64,000 nt of DNA from Buchnera aphidicola str. Ua (Uroleucon ambrosiae). Lineage in GTDB: Bacteria; Pseudomonadota; Gammaproteobacteria; Enterobacterales; Enterobacteriaceae. Numbering within the stretch: the stretch's first letter is position 1; every line of letters starts with the position of its first letter. Shown piece by piece: positions 1 to 9,407 of this stretch. The translations under genes were made by a program, and so were the position numbers. The notes beneath the pieces were generated by a model. The model was not told the DNA's origin. It worked only from the letters and a program-made list of their open reading frames with translations, and did no database searches. The DNA is taken from the NCBI RefSeq assembly GCF_000225465.1, contig NC_017259.1:310001-374000 (forward strand). The letters run 5' to 3'.

Positions 1-1176
1 AATTAACAATCCAAGATTAAACCATTTTATTTTTTTAAAAAGTAATTTATGAGTACCTATTACAATATTAATTTTTCCATTTTCAGATTGTTGAAAAATG
101 ATATTTTGTTCTTTTAATGTTTGAAATCTAGATAATATATTAATCGAAAAAGAATAATTGCAAAAACGTTTTTTAAAATTTTCATAATGTTGTTGTGCTA
201 ATAAAGTAGTTGGTACTAACACAACAACTTGTTTGTTATTAGAAACAGATATAAAAGCTGCTCGCATTGCAATTTCTGTTTTACCAAAACCAACATCACC
301 ACAAATTAAACGATCCATAGGGATAGATTTTGACATATCTTCTATCACAGATGTCATTACTGCATGTTGATCTTTTGTGATTTGAAATAGACAATCATTA
401 CAAAATTGTTTATATAATTTTATATCTATTTTAAAAACATAGCCTTTTTGAATTGCTCTGTTTGCATGAATTTTTAACAAATGTGATGCATGATCATGAA
501 TAATATTACTAATTTTATTTTTTTCTTTATTCCATTCTTCACTTCCTAATTTATGCAGAGGAGCATCTTCTATTGATGTTTCATTATAAGGTAAAATAAG
601 ATGTAAATATGATACTGGTACATATAATTTATCTCCTTCTGCATAAGCAATAATTAAATATTCTGATTGTATACTAGCTGTTTTAATAGTAGTTAAACCT
701 TTATATCTTCCTATTCCATGTTCAATATGTATAATAGGATGATTGAAAATTAACTGAGATAGATTCCCCTTTTTAGAAAGATTAATATTTTTTTTTATAT
801 CAGAATCATTTTGATGATTAATTAATTCTGGTAATAAATCTTCAATACAAATGAATAAAATATTATTTTTTTTATCTAAAAAACTATTTTGAATGTTATC
901 GATCATATAAAAATAATCAATATTTTGATTTATATTAAGAATATTTTTGATATATTTTGGATATATATTATGTTTTTTTAAAAATTGTAAAAACTTTTTT
1001 AAATATTTATTTTCTGTTAAAGAAAAAATTATTTTTCCTGAAAATGAAGATACGCAAGATAATAATTTATTAATTTTTTTTTGATTATTAATATCTTTAA
1101 ATAAAATTAATATTTTTTTATATTTAAAATTAATATTATTTTGATTTTTTAATACTTTTTTTTCTGTAATTTTCAT
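1..1176 (-). CDS. mfd: Mfd transcription-repair coupling factor, N-terminally truncated; 3' end beyond left window edge
   Basis: DNA translocase that in E. coli displaces stalled RNA polymerase and recruits UvrA. Translating the minus strand from the ATG at 1176 gives 392 open codons to the window edge. The RNA-polymerase-interacting motif HGIGRYKG begins at residue 153, DAPLHKLG follows, the Walker A motif GDVGFGKTEIAMRAA lies near residues 290-305, and IGTHKLL is near the edge, so the DEEH helicase box should fall just outside. In E. coli the HGVGRY motif is several hundred residues in. Here the protein starts at what corresponds to domain 3, so about 330 residues (the UvrB-like UvrA-binding module) are absent. 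It diverges from lolC, its E. coli neighbour. The family assignment is firm; the loss of UvrA coupling is inferred. Confidence 0.93.
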   Translation of the reverse strand, partial: MKITEKKVLKNQNNINFKYKKILILFKDINNQKKINKLLSCVSSFSGKIIFSLTENKYLKKFLQFLKKHNIYPKYIKNILNINQNIDYFYMIDNIQNSFLDKKNNILFICIEDLLPELINHQNDSDIKKNINLSKKGNLSQLIFNHPIIHIEHGIGRYKGLTTIKTASIQSEYLIIAYAEGDKLYVPVSYLHLILPYNETSIEDAPLHKLGSEEWNKEKNKISNIIHDHASHLLKIHANRAIQKGYVFKIDIKLYKQFCNDCLFQITKDQHAVMTSVIEDMSKSIPMDRLICGDVGFGKTEIAMRAAFISVSNNKQVVVLVPTTLLAQQHYENFKKRFCNYSFSINILSRFQTLKEQNIIFQQSENGKINIVIGTHKLLFKKIKWFNLGLLI

Positions 1177-1678
1177 AGAATATAATTTTTTAAAAAAAAT
1201 AATTATTAATTTTTAATAAATTATTTTATTGTTAATAAATTTTAATATATATAAAATCTAAATGGTATTGTATATTTCTTATAATACATATAATTATCAA
1301 TATGTATTCTGATTTTTTTTAAGATTATTCAAATATATTATTTAATAAAATATTATGTAATAATTTTAGTTATTAAAAATATTTCATAAAACTATTTTCA
1401 AATAATATGTCAGTAATATAATGTCGAATGACATAAATATTATTTCAATAATATTTTTAAGATTGATAAATATACTTTTAAATTTTCAAATATTATTTTG
1501 AAGTGTAAAATATTAATATGTACTATGTAATAGTTCATAATATAATTTAAGATGAAAAAATATATAAATTTTTATTAATTTTTATATATCAATATATTTT
1601 TTTAATATTAAAAATTTTTATTTTTAATAAAATACTTAAACAATAAAAGACTTTTATTAATTTAAAGATTTCAAAAAA
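1177..1678. other. 502-bp non-coding spacer between divergent mfd and lolC
   Basis: Extremely A+T-rich spacer with no open frame I can relate to a protein. It must hold the divergent promoters of mfd and lolC, but many TATAAT-like matches occur by chance at this composition and I cannot choose one. Because mfd lacks its N-terminal domains and this spacer lies directly upstream, it may contain the eroded 5' part of mfd. That is inference only. Confidence 0.5.
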
Positions 1679-2875
1679 ATGTATAAACCTATATATCTCT
1701 TTATTGCTTTACGTTATTTATGGAATATTAATTTACCTAATTTTAAAAAATTTTATTTTTTATCCATTACTAGTATTATGATAAGTACATTTTCTATTGT
1801 GATTACAATATCTGTTATAAATGGATCTGAAAATAACTTTAAAAAAAATATTATATCTTTCATTCCTCATCTAATTATCACTAACCATGATCAATATGTT
1901 AAAAAATCAGATTTTCCTAAACAAATTTTAAACATCAATAACATTAAAAAAGTTTCTGATTTAATTACAAAAGAAATTATTGTTCAAAGTAAAAATAATA
2001 TTTCTATAGCAGAAATTATTGGTATTGATGAAACTAATAATTATAATATAAAAAATTACAATCAAAAAGATATTCTAAAAATACTCAATCCAGGTCAATA
2101 TAATATAGTCATTGGAACACACTTAGCTAAAAAACTTCATGTTTATGTTGGCGATAAAATTAATTTAATACTTTTATCTAATAAAAAAAATAATTTTTCA
2201 GGACAAATTTTTAATCAACATATATTTAAAATTGTTAATATTTTTTCTACTCAAAATGAAATTGATTATTATCAAATCATAATGAATAAAAAAGATAGTT
2301 TGAATTTTTTAAAATATTCTAAAAATTATGTTAGTGGTTGGAGAATATGGTTACATGATCCATTAAATTTAAATTTATATGAATTTAAAAAAATAATAAA
2401 TAAGTTAACATTAATTGATTGGAAGCTACAAAAAGGTGAATTATTTAAAGCAATGAAGATTGAAAAATATATTATGTTATTTTTATTTTTTTTAATCTTA
2501 ATCATATCTATTTTAAATATTTTCATAAATTTAACTACATATATAGTAGAACATAAATATGTTATTGCAATTTTACAAATACAAGGGTTATCTAATTGGA
2601 AAATTATGTTAATATTTATTATATTTGGTTCAGGAAATGCTATTATTGGAAGTATTATAGGAACTATTATTGCAATTGTATTAATAATGCAAAATGATTT
2701 TTTAAAATTTTTTATTAGTTATTGTTTTAAAGAAAATGATATATCAATAATTATGATACCATCTCAAATTTTATGTATTAATATGATATCTATATTGCTT
2801 GCTATTTTTTCAACATTGTATCCTACTTGGAATGCTGTACAATCAAAATCAGCTCGAGTATTATCTAATGAATAA
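1679..2875 (+). CDS. lolC: LolC, inner-membrane subunit of the lipoprotein-releasing ABC transporter
   Basis: With LolD and LolE it extracts outer-membrane lipoproteins from the inner membrane and passes them to LolA. The 398-residue protein matches the usual length of about 400. It has an N-terminal transmembrane segment (about residues 25-50), a large periplasmic domain, and three C-terminal hydrophobic segments (about 265-290, 310-335, 360-385), the FtsX/MacB-type layout. It is the first gene of lolC-lolD-lolE, next to mfd as in E. coli. The lolD start codon lies inside its last codons, suggesting translational coupling. LolC and LolE are paralogues; position in the operon decides the name. 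No LolA or LolB is in the window. Confidence 0.93.
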   Translation: MYKPIYLFIALRYLWNINLPNFKKFYFLSITSIMISTFSIVITISVINGSENNFKKNIISFIPHLIITNHDQYVKKSDFPKQILNINNIKKVSDLITKEIIVQSKNNISIAEIIGIDETNNYNIKNYNQKDILKILNPGQYNIVIGTHLAKKLHVYVGDKINLILLSNKKNNFSGQIFNQHIFKIVNIFSTQNEIDYYQIIMNKKDSLNFLKYSKNYVSGWRIWLHDPLNLNLYEFKKIINKLTLIDWKLQKGELFKAMKIEKYIMLFLFFLILIISILNIFINLTTYIVEHKYVIAILQIQGLSNWKIMLIFIIFGSGNAIIGSIIGTIIAIVLIMQNDFLKFFISYCFKENDISIIMIPSQILCINMISILLAIFSTLYPTWNAVQSKSARVLSNE

Positions 2876-3554
2876 TATTATAATTCAATGTATCAAGTTA
2901 AGCAAATCTTATAAATATCAAGATGTACATTATGATATTTTAAAAAAAATATCATTTAAATTAAAAAAAGGAGATATTTCGGGTATTATTGGTGAATCGG
3001 GTTCAGGAAAAACAACCTTTTTACATTTACTTTCTGGATTAGATACTCCTACTTCTGGAAGTGTGTTATTTAATGGTCAATCATTTAATTCTATGACATC
3101 GAATGAAATTGCAAAATTTAGAAATACAAAATTAGGTTTTATTTATCAATTTCATCATTTAATGTTAGATTTTAATGTTTTAGAAAATGTTGCCATGCCG
3201 CTTTTAATTAATAATAACAGTATAAAAAAATCTAAAGAAATAGCATATACAATATTAAAAAAAGTAAAATTAGAACATAAAATTAAAAAATATCCATCTG
3301 AAATTTCTGGAGGTGAAAGACAACGTGTTGCTATTGCTAGAGCATTTGTAAATACACCAGATTTAATTATAGCAGATGAACCAACTGGTAATTTAGATCA
3401 ATATAATGTTAATATTATTTTAAATCTAATATTTGAATTTAATGCTAATTTTCAGACTTCTTTTATTATTGTGACACATGACTATAACTTAATAAAAAAA
3501 ATGCCTTATTTATTTCAGATAAAAAATGGGAAATTATTTAATCATGAAAATTAA
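2868..3554 (+). CDS. lolD: LolD, ATPase of the lipoprotein-releasing ABC transporter
   Basis: Cytoplasmic ATPase subunit that drives lipoprotein release by LolCE. The protein has 228 residues: Walker [10 protein letters not shown] (42-50), Q-loop region [12 protein letters not shown] signature SGGERQR, Walker B LIIADEP, and the switch His in VTHD. I chose the ATG at 2868 because [16 protein letters not shown] aligns with the E. coli N-terminus MNKILLQCDNLCKRYQ. An earlier ATG at 2799 would add 23 residues lying wholly within lolC with no homologous counterpart. The chosen start overlaps lolC by 8 bases. Conservation with E. coli LolD is strong across the whole length. Confidence 0.96.
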   Translation: MNNIIIQCIKLSKSYKYQDVHYDILKKISFKLKKGDISGIIGESGSGKTTFLHLLSGLDTPTSGSVLFNGQSFNSMTSNEIAKFRNTKLGFIYQFHHLMLDFNVLENVAMPLLINNNSIKKSKEIAYTILKKVKLEHKIKKYPSEISGGERQRVAIARAFVNTPDLIIADEPTGNLDQYNVNIILNLIFEFNANFQTSFIIVTHDYNLIKKMPYLFQIKNGKLFNHEN

Positions 3555-3569
3555 AAAAGGATTTATTGA

Positions 3570-4801
3570 ATGAATTTTTTACCTTTTTTTATTGCAAGAA
3601 AAATATATTTTAAAGAAAAAACAAATTATACAATATTTTTTATTACTATATTATCTAGGATAGGTATATTTATTAGTGTATTTGCATTAATGATGAGTTT
3701 TAGTGCATTAAATGGTTTTCAAAAACTATTAAATCAAACAATCTTATCAACTATACCTCATGCAATTATAACATTTACTAATCAATCTAATCTAACTTGG
3801 AAAGATACAATAAAAAAAATAAATACTATTACAGATGTTTCTTATGCTGAACCATACATTTTAATTAACGGATTACTAACTTTTAATAACAAACTTAAAA
3901 CAGTCGAAATCAAAAGTTTTAGTAATATTGAATATTTAAAAAAAAATTTTATTTCTCTTAATCAAGATAATATTTTTATAAAAAAAAAAATATAAATAAA
4001 ATTATTATTTCATCTTATTTATCAAATCATTTATCAATTAAAATAGGTGATTCAATTAATTTAATTTTTTTAAATCAAGATAATAGTTTTAATATTCAAA
4101 TTAAATATTTTTCTTTTAAAATTGTAAATATATTTAAATCTAATGGAGTATTAGATTCAAATATTGTATATATTCCATTTGATTTTTTTAAAGAATATTT
4201 TAAAATTAGTAATAAAATTGATAGTATTGAATTACATATAGATCATCCATTAAATGTAGATATAGTCATAAAAAATATTTTAAAAAAAATACATACTCCT
4301 CTTCTTGTGTATACCTGGATTAACAATTATCAATCTATATATCATGATATCCAAAAAACTAAAACAATTGTTTATATAATTCTTTCATTACTAGTAATCA
4401 TTTCATGTTTTAGTATTGCATCTATTTCTTTAATGACGATATCTAAAAAAACACGAGATATTGCTATTTTACGTAGTATGGGTGCTAATAATTTAATGAT
4501 TCAACTAATTTTTTTATGTTACGGTTTACGTTCTATTTTTATTGGAACTTTTATAGGTTTATCTTTAAGTGTAATCATTATCTCACATTACAAAAAAATA
4601 ATGTTTTTTTTAGAAAAACAATTTAAAGGAAATATTTTATTAGATAATATTTATTATAATCATTTCTTTCTTTTACAAATAAATTTATTAGATGTAATTA
4701 ATATATTTATTAGTACTATAATCATAGGAATTATAACAAATTGGTATCCAGCATATTATGCTTCAAAAATTAATCCTAGTAATATACTAAAAGAATATTA
4801 A
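3570..4801 (+). pseudogene. lolE: LolE, lipoprotein-releasing transporter subunit, frameshifted in an A11 run
   Basis: Second membrane subunit of LolCDE. The ATG at 3570 follows a good Shine-Dalgarno (AAAAAGG, 3554-3560). Reading stops after 141 codons (stop 3993-3995), just past a run of 11 A (3980-3990). In the neighbouring frame the sequence is open from the A run to 4801, and the first residues, SSYLSNHLSIKIGDSINL, fit the periplasmic domain of LolC/LolE proteins. Adding one A (or removing two) restores one 410-residue frame, close to the 414 of E. coli LolE. The N-terminal membrane anchor is in the first piece and the three C-terminal membrane segments in the second. The break could be a real mutation, could be masked by transcriptional slippage, or could be a homopolymer sequencing error. 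Confidence 0.9.
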
Positions 4802-4831
4802 TTACATATTTCAAAAATAATTTCTTTTTAA

Positions 4832-5848
<1,017 letters not shown>

Positions 5849-5946
5849 AATATAATCATATTTTTTGTAACATGATATAAATATACTTTTTTATTAAAAA
5901 TCATTAATTATATAATATATAAATTATTTTTATAGATTTTTAAAAA

Positions 5947-5983
5947 AAATGCAGTATTAAGTATTGAACTTAATACTGCATTT
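5947..5983. terminator. Bidirectional intrinsic terminator between gapA and fldA
   Basis: A perfect 16-bp stem (5947-5962 pairs with 5968-5983) with the 5-base loop ATTGA, between the convergent genes gapA and fldA. On the minus strand the stem is followed directly by a run of eight T, the classic form of a Rho-independent terminator for fldA. On the plus strand the downstream T content is weaker (TTTACATATTT), so termination of gapA is plausible but less certain. Confidence 0.8.
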
Positions 5984-6187
5984 ACATATTTCAAAATATT
6001 TTTTTAAATATAACATGGACTATTAAACATAAATAAAATTAAATATAATTTAATGATATAGTATCATTGTTATTAAAAATCATATTAATTTATATAAAAA
6101 TTAACTAATTTTAAAATAATTATAAATCTAATATTGTTTATTTTTTAGAACTGTTTTTAAAAAATAAAAAAAATGATTTAAATCACT

Positions 6188-6697
6188 TTAAGTAAAATGC
6201 GGAAGGATATATTCTAACCATTGTTTAATTCTAATCTTAGTTTTTTCTGGTTGTCGATCTTCATCTAAAACTAATCCAAAAAAATATTCTTTATTTAATA
6301 AAGCTTTCGATTGTTCAAAACAATATTCTTTTGTAGACCATTTTCCAATAATTTTTCCTTTATTTTTTTTTATAATTTTGTAAATTAAACTCATAGCATC
6401 ACAAAAATATTCGCTATAATCTTCTTGATCGCCGCATCCAAATAATGCAATTGTTTTATCTAAAAAATTAATTTTTTTTAAAGTTGGCAAAAAATCATCC
6501 CAATCGCATTGAGCTTCTCCATAATACCAAGTAGGAATTCCTAGTATTAAAAATTTAAATTTTTCAATATCTTGTCGTGAAGATGCACCAATATCATGTA
6601 ATATCGCAATATCATTACCAATATATTTTTGAATTAATTTAGCTATTTTTTCTGTATTGCCAGTGTCACTTCCAAAGAAAATACCTATTTTTTTCAT
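6188..6697 (-). CDS. fldA: Flavodoxin 1
   Basis: Small FMN-binding electron carrier. In E. coli it donates electrons to enzymes including IspG/IspH, biotin synthase and methionine synthase reactivation. The 169 residues compare with 176 in E. coli. The FMN phosphate-binding loop [12 protein letters not shown] is at residues 9-20, and the isoalloxazine-flanking loops show as [14 protein letters not shown] and [14 protein letters not shown]. The ATG at 6697 is preceded by AAGGATG on the coding strand. It is transcribed alone, divergent from phrB and convergent with gapA. No reductase gene is in the window. Confidence 0.96.
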   Translation of the reverse strand: MKKIGIFFGSDTGNTEKIAKLIQKYIGNDIAILHDIGASSRQDIEKFKFLILGIPTWYYGEAQCDWDDFLPTLKKINFLDKTIALFGCGDQEDYSEYFCDAMSLIYKIIKKNKGKIIGKWSTKEYCFEQSKALLNKEYFFGLVLDEDRQPEKTKIRIKQWLEYILPHFT

Positions 6698-7092
6698 TAT
6701 TACATCCTTTAATACAATATATTTTAAAAATATATATATTAGTAGTCTATTTATATTATTGATTTTGAATAAAAAATGCTAAATAAAATAATTATGATAT
6801 AAAAAATAATTAACATTTATATTATCAAAAAATTAAATAAAGAAATTGTTACTCGATTTTTTTCTATTTTATCTATATTATATTTATTAAATTCTAAATT
6901 ATTAATAAATATTTTTCGTTAAGAAAAATAAAAAATAGTTTTTTAATATTATTGTAAAATTAATATTTAGAATAACTTCAATTTAAAAATATTTTTTTTA
7001 TATTGAACAGCAATTAAAATATTTTTATATATAAATAATCATATCTCATATAAAATATTTTAAAAAATTAATAAATATTTAATATAAAAATT
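6698..7092. other. 395-bp spacer between divergent fldA and phrB
   Basis: No coding frame is recognisable. The spacer presumably carries the promoters for fldA (leftward) and phrB (rightward). The composition is almost all A and T, with long A and T runs, and I cannot assign a specific promoter with confidence. Confidence 0.5.
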
Positions 7093-8532
7093 ATGCAAAA
7101 TAATTTAATGTGGTTCCGAAATGATTTACGTATACGAGATAATATAGCTTTGTATCAAGCTTGCAAATCTAATGAAGATCAAGTTTTTAGTTTGTTTATA
7201 GCTACTCCTGATCAATGGAATAATCATGGTATGTCTGTTAAAAAAAAATCTTTCATATATTACAATTTAGAGTCTTTAAAAAAGGAATTATTTAAATTAA
7301 ATATTGTTTTATATTACCATGAATCTACTGATTTTTTACATTCAGTAAAATATTTACTATACTTTTGTCAAAAATATAAAATTAATAATGTATTTTATAA
7401 CTATCAATATGAAATTAATGAACGTAAACGAGATTGTTTAGTAAAAAAAAAACTTTCTCAAAAAGGTTATGTAGTTAAAGGTTTTCACGATAATCTTTTA
7501 GTTTCTCACAAAATTATTAAAAATAATAATAATCAAACATATAAAATTTTTTCTTTTTTTAAGAAAAAAATTGTTGAACATTTATATAAAAATAAATTAA
7601 ATAATCTACTTCTTCCATCTCCAAGAAAATTGAAAAAAAATATTTTTTTTACTTCTTTACCTAAAAATAATTTAATGATTAATTTTAATACAAATATTTT
7701 TCCTATTGGAGAAAAAGAAGCTATTAGTCGTTTAAAAAATTTTTGTACATATAAAACTAAAAACTATGCTTTGAAAAAAAAATTTTCTTTGATAGATAGT
7801 GCTAGTATGTTATCTCCATATTTATCTGCAGGAATAATATCGTCTAGACATTGTTTAATAATGCTAAGAAACATACAAAATCAAGAATCATTTAAAAACA
7901 TTCTTAATTCTACTTGGTTTAACCAAATATTATGGCGTGAATTTTATTATCATTTATTAATTGGATTTCCTGAAATTAGTAAATTTCAATCATTAACAAA
8001 ATGGGAAAAAAATATTGATTGGATCGATAATATAAAATATTTAAATGCATGGAAAGAAGGAAATACAGGATTTCCTATTATAGATGCAAGCATGAGACAG
8101 TTAAATCAATTAGGTTGGATGCATAATAGATTAAGAATGATTACAGCAAGTTTTTTAGTAAAAAATCTTTTTATTGATTGGAGACAAGGAGAGAAATATT
8201 TTATGTCTCGTTTAATTGATGGAGATTTAGCATTAAATAATGGAGGATGGCAATGGTCGGCATCCATTGGTTGTGATTCTGTTCCTTATATTAGATTTTT
8301 TAATCCATTATATCAATCAAAATTGTTTGATATGTCTGGTAGTTTTATAAAACAATTTATTCCAGAATTAAAACATGTTCCTAATCAGTACATTCATCAA
8401 CCATATGAATGGTCTAAAAAAACACAATCTAAATTAGATTATCCCGAGCCTATTATTAATTATGTTATCAGTAGAAAAAAATTTTTATTAATATTTAATA
8501 AAATAAAATTAAAATATAAAAATAAGGTCTAA
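7093..8532 (+). CDS. phrB: Deoxyribodipyrimidine (CPD) photolyase
   Basis: Light-driven repair flavoenzyme that splits cyclobutane pyrimidine dimers. The 479 residues match the family length (472 in E. coli). The N-terminal antenna-chromophore domain begins LMWFRNDLRIRDN. The FAD-binding domain shows WREFYYHLL, MRQLNQLGWMHNRLRM, FLVKNLFIDWRQGE and the conserved NNGGWQWSASIGCDS, with the Trp residues used in electron transfer. ybgI follows after 5 bases, as beside E. coli phr. A light-dependent enzyme in a bacterium living inside aphid tissue is notable but is already familiar from Buchnera. Confidence 0.96.
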   Translation: MQNNLMWFRNDLRIRDNIALYQACKSNEDQVFSLFIATPDQWNNHGMSVKKKSFIYYNLESLKKELFKLNIVLYYHESTDFLHSVKYLLYFCQKYKINNVFYNYQYEINERKRDCLVKKKLSQKGYVVKGFHDNLLVSHKIIKNNNNQTYKIFSFFKKKIVEHLYKNKLNNLLLPSPRKLKKNIFFTSLPKNNLMINFNTNIFPIGEKEAISRLKNFCTYKTKNYALKKKFSLIDSASMLSPYLSAGIISSRHCLIMLRNIQNQESFKNILNSTWFNQILWREFYYHLLIGFPEISKFQSLTKWEKNIDWIDNIKYLNAWKEGNTGFPIIDASMRQLNQLGWMHNRLRMITASFLVKNLFIDWRQGEKYFMSRLIDGDLALNNGGWQWSASIGCDSVPYIRFFNPLYQSKLFDMSGSFIKQFIPELKHVPNQYIHQPYEWSKKTQSKLDYPEPIINYVISRKKFLLIFNKIKLKYKNKV

Positions 8533-8537
8533 AAAAT

Positions 8538-9281
8538 ATGAATAATTTTGATTTAGAAGAAATTATTAATTATAAATTAGCTTCTCATCAATATGATGAT
8601 ATTGTTCCTAATGGTCTACAAATTGAAGGTAGATCAGTAGTAAAAAAAATTATTACAGGAGTTACTGCTTGTCAAGATTTATTAGAAAAAGCAGTATATT
8701 ATAATGCTGATGCTATAATAGTTCATCATGGTTATTTTTGGAAAAATGAAACTAGATATATTCATAATATGCAAAAAAAAAGATTAAAAACCATACTAAC
8801 CAATAATATTAATTTATATAGTTGGCATTTACCATTAGATATTCATACAGAATTAGGTAATAATGCACAAATTGCTAAAAAATTAAATATTTCTGTTAAA
8901 GGAAATGTTTTACCTTATGTTTTTTGGGGAATTATGAAAAATAAAATTACAGGTGATACACTTGTAAATCAAATAAAAAATCAGTTTAAAATTACACCGA
9001 TACATTTATATGAAAATGCTCCTTTATATATTAATCGTATTGCTTGGTGTAGTGGTAGAGGGCAAAGTTTTATTAAACAAGCATATAAATTTAACATTCA
9101 TGCTTTTTTAACTGGTGAAATTTCAGAAGAAACTATGCATATTTCTAAAGAGTTAGGTATACATTTTTTTTCTTTAGGGCATCATATTACCGAAAAAGAT
9201 GGTATTAAATCATTAGGAAAATGGTTACAAAAAAAATATTTCCTTGATGTTCAATTTATTGATATCAATAATCCCGCATAA
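8538..9281 (+). CDS. ybgI: YbgI/NIF3 family dinuclear metal-binding protein
   Basis: NIF3-like (DUF34) protein of 247 residues, the same length as E. coli YbgI. All expected metal ligands sit at E. coli numbering: His63-His64 in IIVHHGYFWK, Asp101 in HLPLDIH, and His215 and Glu219 in LGHHITE. E. coli YbgI forms a hexameric ring with a dimetal site. It is sometimes annotated as GTP cyclohydrolase 1 type 2 homologue, but the physiological reaction is not settled and I do not assign one. The start lies 5 bases after phrB, with the Shine-Dalgarno AAGG inside the phrB end, so the two are probably one transcript. Confidence 0.93.
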   Translation: MNNFDLEEIINYKLASHQYDDIVPNGLQIEGRSVVKKIITGVTACQDLLEKAVYYNADAIIVHHGYFWKNETRYIHNMQKKRLKTILTNNINLYSWHLPLDIHTELGNNAQIAKKLNISVKGNVLPYVFWGIMKNKITGDTLVNQIKNQFKITPIHLYENAPLYINRIAWCSGRGQSFIKQAYKFNIHAFLTGEISEETMHISKELGIHFFSLGHHITEKDGIKSLGKWLQKKYFLDVQFIDINNPA

Positions 9282-9407
9282 TTTTTTTTTAATTACAACT
9301 ATAATTTGTGAATATATAATAATTAAAACATTTATAAATGTTTATAAATATATATTTTATTTCAAATATTCATAAAATTTAATCTATAAAACTTTTAATA
9401 AAATATT

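Noticed and set aside
2799-2867. Upstream ATG extending LolD by 23 residues
   Set aside because: The extension lies wholly inside lolC in another frame and has no counterpart in E. coli LolD; the ATG at 2868 aligns exactly.
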